Source: Bacillus sp. (in: firmicutes) (lineage in GTDB: Bacteria; Bacillota; Clostridia; Lachnospirales; Lachnospiraceae). From it: DNA of 46,928 bases. The stretch spans positions 1 through 46,928 of the forward strand of contig JAMPCN010000010.1 in the NCBI GenBank assembly GCA_023666125.1, written 5' to 3'. Positions 43,381-46,928 of this stretch are shown one piece after another (positions within the stretch are counted from its first letter, which is position 1; every line of letters begins with the position of its first letter). Below the pieces are notes generated by a model that did no database searches, had not been told where the DNA came from, and saw only the letters and a program-made list of their open reading frames with translations. Made by a program: the position numbers and the translations under genes.

Positions 43381-45831
43381 CTATTTATTCTCACGTACTT
43401 TATAAACAACTTTCTTATTCTTCAGCGTTGCCGACACCTTATCGCCGCCCTTAACATTTCCCGCAAGAATTTCCTGTGCAAGCGTATCTTCTATCTCCGT
43501 CTGAATAGCGCGTTTCATGGGTCTTGCTCCCATTTTGGCGTCGGTATATTTCTCCACGATATAATCCTTTAGCGCCGGTGTGATGGTTAAGTCGATATCC
43601 ATCTGCTTTCTGCATCTGTTCACCAGATTTTTGGAAAGCATCGTGACAATCTGCTTCATATTGTCGCGGTTAAGCGGATGGAACACCATAATTTCATCAA
43701 TTCTGTTGATAAATTCCGGCTTAAAGATTCTCTTAACCTCTTCCATGACATTCGATTTCATCTTCTCATAGTTCTGCTTTTCGGAATTATCCGTGGAAAA
43801 GCCGAGATTTTTCGGCTCCATTATCCTCTGTGCGCCCGCATTGGACGTCATAATCAAAATCGTATTCTTAAAATTCACCTTCCGTCCTTTGGAATCCGTA
43901 ATATGCCCGTCATCCAAAACCTGTAACAGAATATTGAACACATCCGGGTGTGCTTTTTCGATTTCATCGAACAGAACAACCGAATAGGGATTTCTCCTGA
44001 TTTTTTCACTGAGCTGTCCACCCTCTTCAAAACCTACATATCCCGGAGGCGAGCCTATCATCTTCGATACGGAATGCCCTTCCATATACTCCGACATATC
44101 CACACGGATAAGCGCGTTCTCCGAACCGAACATTGCTTCCGCCAGAGCTTTACTGAGTTCCGTTTTGCCGACGCCGGTAGGTCCTAAAAACAAAAACGAG
44201 CCTATCGGTCTGTTGGGATCCTGCAAGCCTACGCGGCCTCTGCGCATCGCCCTTGCGACAGCGGTAACCGCTTCCTCCTGTCCAATCACGCGTTCGTGAA
44301 GAATGGACTCCAGTTTCAGAAGTCTCTCGCTCTCTTTTTCCGCCAGTTTTTTCACCGGTATTTTCGTCCAGAGAGCAACCACCTGTGCAATATCGTCTTC
44401 ATCAACGATGTAATCGTGTCTTTCATCTTCTTTTTCGAGCTTTCTTACCATGCGTTCATACTTCTTTATCAGGGCGTCCTGACGGTTTTTCAACTCTCCC
44501 GCCTGTGTAAAAGCCTCTATTCTGATGGAACGCTCTATCTGCAAATCAATATTCTGAATTTCCTGCGCCAATTCCTTTAACTTATCCGGCTGTTTAGCGC
44601 TATGCAGTCTTGCCGCTGCCGCCGCTTCATCTATCAAATCGATTGCCTTATCCGGCAGATTCCTGTCGTTGATATATCTTGCGGACAAAGCAACCGCCGC
44701 CTTTATCGCTTCCTGTGTAATGGCTACCTTGTGATGTTCCTCATATTTATGGGCAATTCCCTTTAAGATATCTTCCGCCTCTTCAACGGTCGGTTCCTCC
44801 ACCGTAACCGGCTGGAACCTTCTCTCTAACGCCGCGTCTCTTTCCACATACTTGCGGTACTCCGCAATCGTGGTCGCACCGATTAACTGAATCTCGCCTC
44901 TGGCAAGAGAGGGTTTTAAAATATTGGAAGCGTCGATTGCCCCCTCCGCGCCTCCCGCGCCGATAATCGTGTGCATCTCATCCAAAAAGAGAATGATATT
45001 GCCGTCCTCAATGACTTCTTTCACAACTTTTTTGATTCTTTCTTCAAATTCACCACGGTATTTACTGCCCGCAACCATACCTGATAAATCCAGGGTCATG
45101 ACACGTTTGTCCTGCACGGTAAAAGGCACTTCGCCCGTCACAATCTTCATGGCCAGACCTTCTACGACCGCCGTTTTACCAACGCCCGGTTCTCCAATCA
45201 GGCAAGGGTTATTTTTTGTCCTGCGGCTTAAAATCTGTACGACGCGGCGAATCTCATCTTCTCTGCCGATAACAGGATCCAGTTTCCCGTCTCTCGCAAG
45301 CGCGGTTAAATCTCTGCTGTACTGTTCCAATGTGGAAGCGGCGCCTTTCTTTTTATTCTGCTTTCTGCCCAAATCTTCTTTATAGGCGGATTTATCCACT
45401 CCCATGGCGGTTAAGACTTCAATATAGAGTTTCTGTATGGAAATCCCCAACGTGTTAAGCAGTCTGACCGCTACGTTTTCCCCCTCTTTTAAAATAGCCA
45501 GCAGAATATGCTCCGTTCCCGTTTTATCGCTTTGAAAACGCTGTGCCTGCCTGTGCGATTCCTCTAAGACCTTTTCCGCCCTCGGGGAATATCCGTCTCT
45601 TTCGGCCAGCATCACCGTGCTTTCCGGAGCTATCAGGTCTTTTATCATCTCTTTTATCTGATATTCCTCTACGCCGCTGTTGGTCAGTACGGTAGACGCA
45701 ACGCCGGTATTTTCCCGCAAAAGCCCTAATAGGATATGCTCCGTTCCTACATAACTCTGCTTCAAATTTCTGGCGGCGCGTTCGGCAAACGTCAATGCCA
45801 TCTTCGCCTTATCCGTAAATTGTGGCTGCAT
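43381..45831 (-). CDS. clpC: ATP-dependent Clp protease ATPase subunit ClpC
   Basis: HSP100 unfoldase that feeds ClpP (816 aa). Two Clp-N repeats (about 1-145); AAA domain 1 with Walker A GEPGVGKT (213-220); a middle coiled-coil domain (about 400-465, LIKKYERMVRKLEKE); AAA domain 2 with GPTGVGKT and SEYMEGHSVSKMIGSPPGYVG; a C-terminal D2-small domain. It starts three bases after the GntR gene with GGAGGA upstream. Unlike the Bacillus arrangement, neither ctsR, mcsA nor mcsB is present, so McsB-type arginine tagging is not encoded here. Confidence 0.96.
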   Translation of the reverse strand: MQPQFTDKAKMALTFAERAARNLKQSYVGTEHILLGLLRENTGVASTVLTNSGVEEYQIKEMIKDLIAPESTVMLAERDGYSPRAEKVLEESHRQAQRFQSDKTGTEHILLAILKEGENVAVRLLNTLGISIQKLYIEVLTAMGVDKSAYKEDLGRKQNKKKGAASTLEQYSRDLTALARDGKLDPVIGREDEIRRVVQILSRRTKNNPCLIGEPGVGKTAVVEGLAMKIVTGEVPFTVQDKRVMTLDLSGMVAGSKYRGEFEERIKKVVKEVIEDGNIILFLDEMHTIIGAGGAEGAIDASNILKPSLARGEIQLIGATTIAEYRKYVERDAALERRFQPVTVEEPTVEEAEDILKGIAHKYEEHHKVAITQEAIKAAVALSARYINDRNLPDKAIDLIDEAAAAARLHSAKQPDKLKELAQEIQNIDLQIERSIRIEAFTQAGELKNRQDALIKKYERMVRKLEKEDERHDYIVDEDDIAQVVALWTKIPVKKLAEKESERLLKLESILHERVIGQEEAVTAVARAMRRGRVGLQDPNRPIGSFLFLGPTGVGKTELSKALAEAMFGSENALIRVDMSEYMEGHSVSKMIGSPPGYVGFEEGGQLSEKIRRNPYSVVLFDEIEKAHPDVFNILLQVLDDGHITDSKGRKVNFKNTILIMTSNAGAQRIMEPKNLGFSTDNSEKQNYEKMKSNVMEEVKRIFKPEFINRIDEIMVFHPLNRDNMKQIVTMLSKNLVNRCRKQMDIDLTITPALKDYIVEKYTDAKMGARPMKRAIQTEIEDTLAQEILAGNVKGGDKVSATLKNKKVVYKVRENK

Positions 45832-45833
45832 GA

Positions 45834-46208
45834 TTACATTCCTCCATAATCCTCATATATTTCATCTATAAGAGAATGCACTTCCTCTCTGGAAATATTC
45901 TTACACCAGGCTTTTGCTAAAATGACTTTCATCGTTTCCCGCAATTCCTCCACGGCCTGCATCTTATCAATATCAATGGCAATAACCGCTCCTTTACGTC
46001 TGTCTACCTTGACAAAGCCCTCCTGCCTTAAAACGGAATACGCTTTGTTGACCGTGTGCATATTAATACCGATACTGTCAGCAAGCTGTCTGACCGACGG
46101 AAGCGCATCTCCCTCTCTGAATCTTGCAGTTGCAATTCCCAAAACAATCTGGTTTCTAAGCTGCAAATAGATAGCTTCATCACTGTTAAAATCAATTTCA
46201 ATTATCAT
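45834..46208 (-). CDS. GntR-family (YtrA-like) regulator upstream of clpC
   Basis: A 124-aa protein: winged helix IYLQLRNQIVLGIATARFRE, then LPSVRQLADSIGINMHTVNK (recognition helix). It ends in a short C-terminal helix pair rather than a full effector domain, as in the YtrA subfamily. The ATG overlaps the stop of the upstream membrane-protein gene (46205-46208). It occupies the position held by CtsR in other Firmicutes, so control of clpC is plausible. No operator was identified. Confidence 0.9.
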   Translation of the reverse strand: MIIEIDFNSDEAIYLQLRNQIVLGIATARFREGDALPSVRQLADSIGINMHTVNKAYSVLRQEGFVKVDRRKGAVIAIDIDKMQAVEELRETMKVILAKAWCKNISREEVHSLIDEIYEDYGGM

Positions 46209-46928
46209 ATATCGTTATCCTTGTTCTTCATATTCAGAAACTCAAACTCGAAATCATCATCATCAATCATAAAATTCTTCGCCTTTTTCTTCGGCGCCGC
46301 TTTTACGACAGGCGCCTCTTCTTCATATGAGACCTCTCTGTCCGGCATTTTTCTGTCTCTATCCGATTCCGCCGGTCTTCTTTTGGCTGTACTCTGCCTT
46401 TCCTCTCTTGCCGGGTTCTTTCTTCCGGCCATATCCCCGCCATCATCACGCTCTCTTCTTCTTTCGCCGCGTTCGCTTCTTTCTTCACCTCTTCTGGCGT
46501 CGCTTTTTCTGCTTTCGCCTCTATCGCTTCCACTTCTGCCGCTTCTCCTGCTGCCGCCATCGGTTTCGGCTTCTCTCTCTCTTTTTTCTCTTCTCTCTCT
46601 TCTTCTCCTCTCGGCTTCGTCCTCTTCGTCTTCTTCATCATCCTCATACGCCTCGTAATACGCGTCGCGCAGTTTAAATATCATAATCGTCATGACAACC
46701 GCAAGAATGATAATCACCGCAATTAATACGATAATCACGATACGCTGTTTGGATACGGTTTTTGCATCCAGCGCATTATTCAGGCTCTGGGCATGCGCGG
46801 CCGTCAAAACATCATTCAAATTCTGCTTTGTTATATTGGCAGGATCCGTATAATCGTAAATCCACCCTACGCTTTCTCCGGTTGCTGAATCCACTTCGTA
46901 AATAATATCATAATCCTGTCTCACCGTC
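46205..46928 (-). CDS. Membrane protein with charged C-terminal tail (5' end outside window)
   Basis: At least 239 residues of the C-terminal part are present; the frame is open to the window edge. In order: a polar extracellular or N-terminal region ending NNALDAKTVSKQR, one strong membrane helix (IVIIVLIAVIIILAVVMTIM), an acidic block of Asp/Glu, then a long Arg/Glu/Ser/Gly-rich low-complexity segment of more than 100 residues. The end is acidic, DDDDFEFEFLN. No enzyme motif is visible. It is translationally coupled to the GntR gene. A GTG at 46924 could be a start, but the protein more likely continues upstream. Confidence 0.75.
   Translation of the reverse strand, partial: TVRQDYDIIYEVDSATGESVGWIYDYTDPANITKQNLNDVLTAAHAQSLNNALDAKTVSKQRIVIIVLIAVIIILAVVMTIMIFKLRDAYYEAYEDDEEDEEDEAERRRRERREKREREAETDGGSRRSGRSGSDRGESRKSDARRGEERSERGERRRERDDGGDMAGRKNPAREERQSTAKRRPAESDRDRKMPDREVSYEEEAPVVKAAPKKKAKNFMIDDDDFEFEFLNMKNKDNDI

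Noticed and set aside
46056-46658. Plus-strand Ser/Leu-rich 200-codon frame
   Set aside because: Mirror image of the Arg/Glu/Asp-rich tail of the minus-strand membrane protein; low complexity, no start signal.
1-46928. CRISPR arrays, insertion sequences, prophage or integrase genes
   Set aside because: No regularly spaced direct repeats, transposase/integrase motifs or phage structural genes were seen on either strand.

Overview
The window reads like a chromosomal segment of a gut-type member of the Clostridia, most probably Lachnospiraceae. The pointers are moderate GC, AAAGG/GGAGG ribosome binding sites, tRNA genes without encoded CCA, a single-chain PurL, QueH instead of QueG, a GntR-clpC-radA stress operon, LCP cell-wall chemistry, and galactan/glucan utilisation genes with LacI regulators. 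No mobile element, CRISPR array or rRNA is visible.

Layout. (1) 1-5,878: a partial tRNA-Val, then a four-gene minus-strand cassette. In transcription order it encodes an HsdM-like N6-adenine methylase with altered motifs, an HsdS-like specificity protein with an unusual C-terminal extension, an AAA/ABC-type ATPase (PtuA/OLD-like) and an HNH nuclease (PtuB-like). No HsdR translocase is present. This is the strongest candidate for an undescribed system: a type I-like modification/recognition module wired to a Septu-like effector. (2) 5,907-17,290: minus-strand housekeeping genes argS, queH, carB, carA and purL, with a decayed remnant of a 2-hydroxyacyl-CoA dehydratase activase-like gene between carA and purL. 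(3) 17,318-22,308: a TetR regulator, a small conserved protein, a divergent 754-aa protein with a degenerate cyclic-nucleotide-binding fold, and an OFA-family MFS transporter. (4) 22,640-35,923: carbohydrate region. A sugar ABC importer (lipoprotein binding protein plus two permeases) is followed by a secreted GH13 lipoprotein. A divergent LacI regulator, a cytoplasmic GH53 endo-galactanase, a zinc-ribbon protein, an unassigned 613-aa protein, a second LacI regulator and a GH42 beta-galactosidase follow. LacI-type operators tie the last group together. (5) 36,025-36,208: tRNA-Trp and tRNA-Ala, then a small lipoprotein. (6) 36,785-40,364: a heterodimeric ABC exporter pair. (7) 40,435-46,928: an LCP protein, radA, a conserved 136-aa protein, clpC, a GntR regulator, and the C-terminal part of a membrane protein with a charged tail.

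Working together: the galactan genes fit import of oligosaccharides followed by cytoplasmic hydrolysis (GH53, then GH42). The clpC operon lacks ctsR/mcsA/mcsB and has a GntR protein in the regulator position. A structured intergenic element sits directly after the stop codon of the first gene in carA-carB and in the sugar-binding-protein-permease pair. A simpler relative follows the 754-aa gene. All calls come from reading the sequence; no database search was run.
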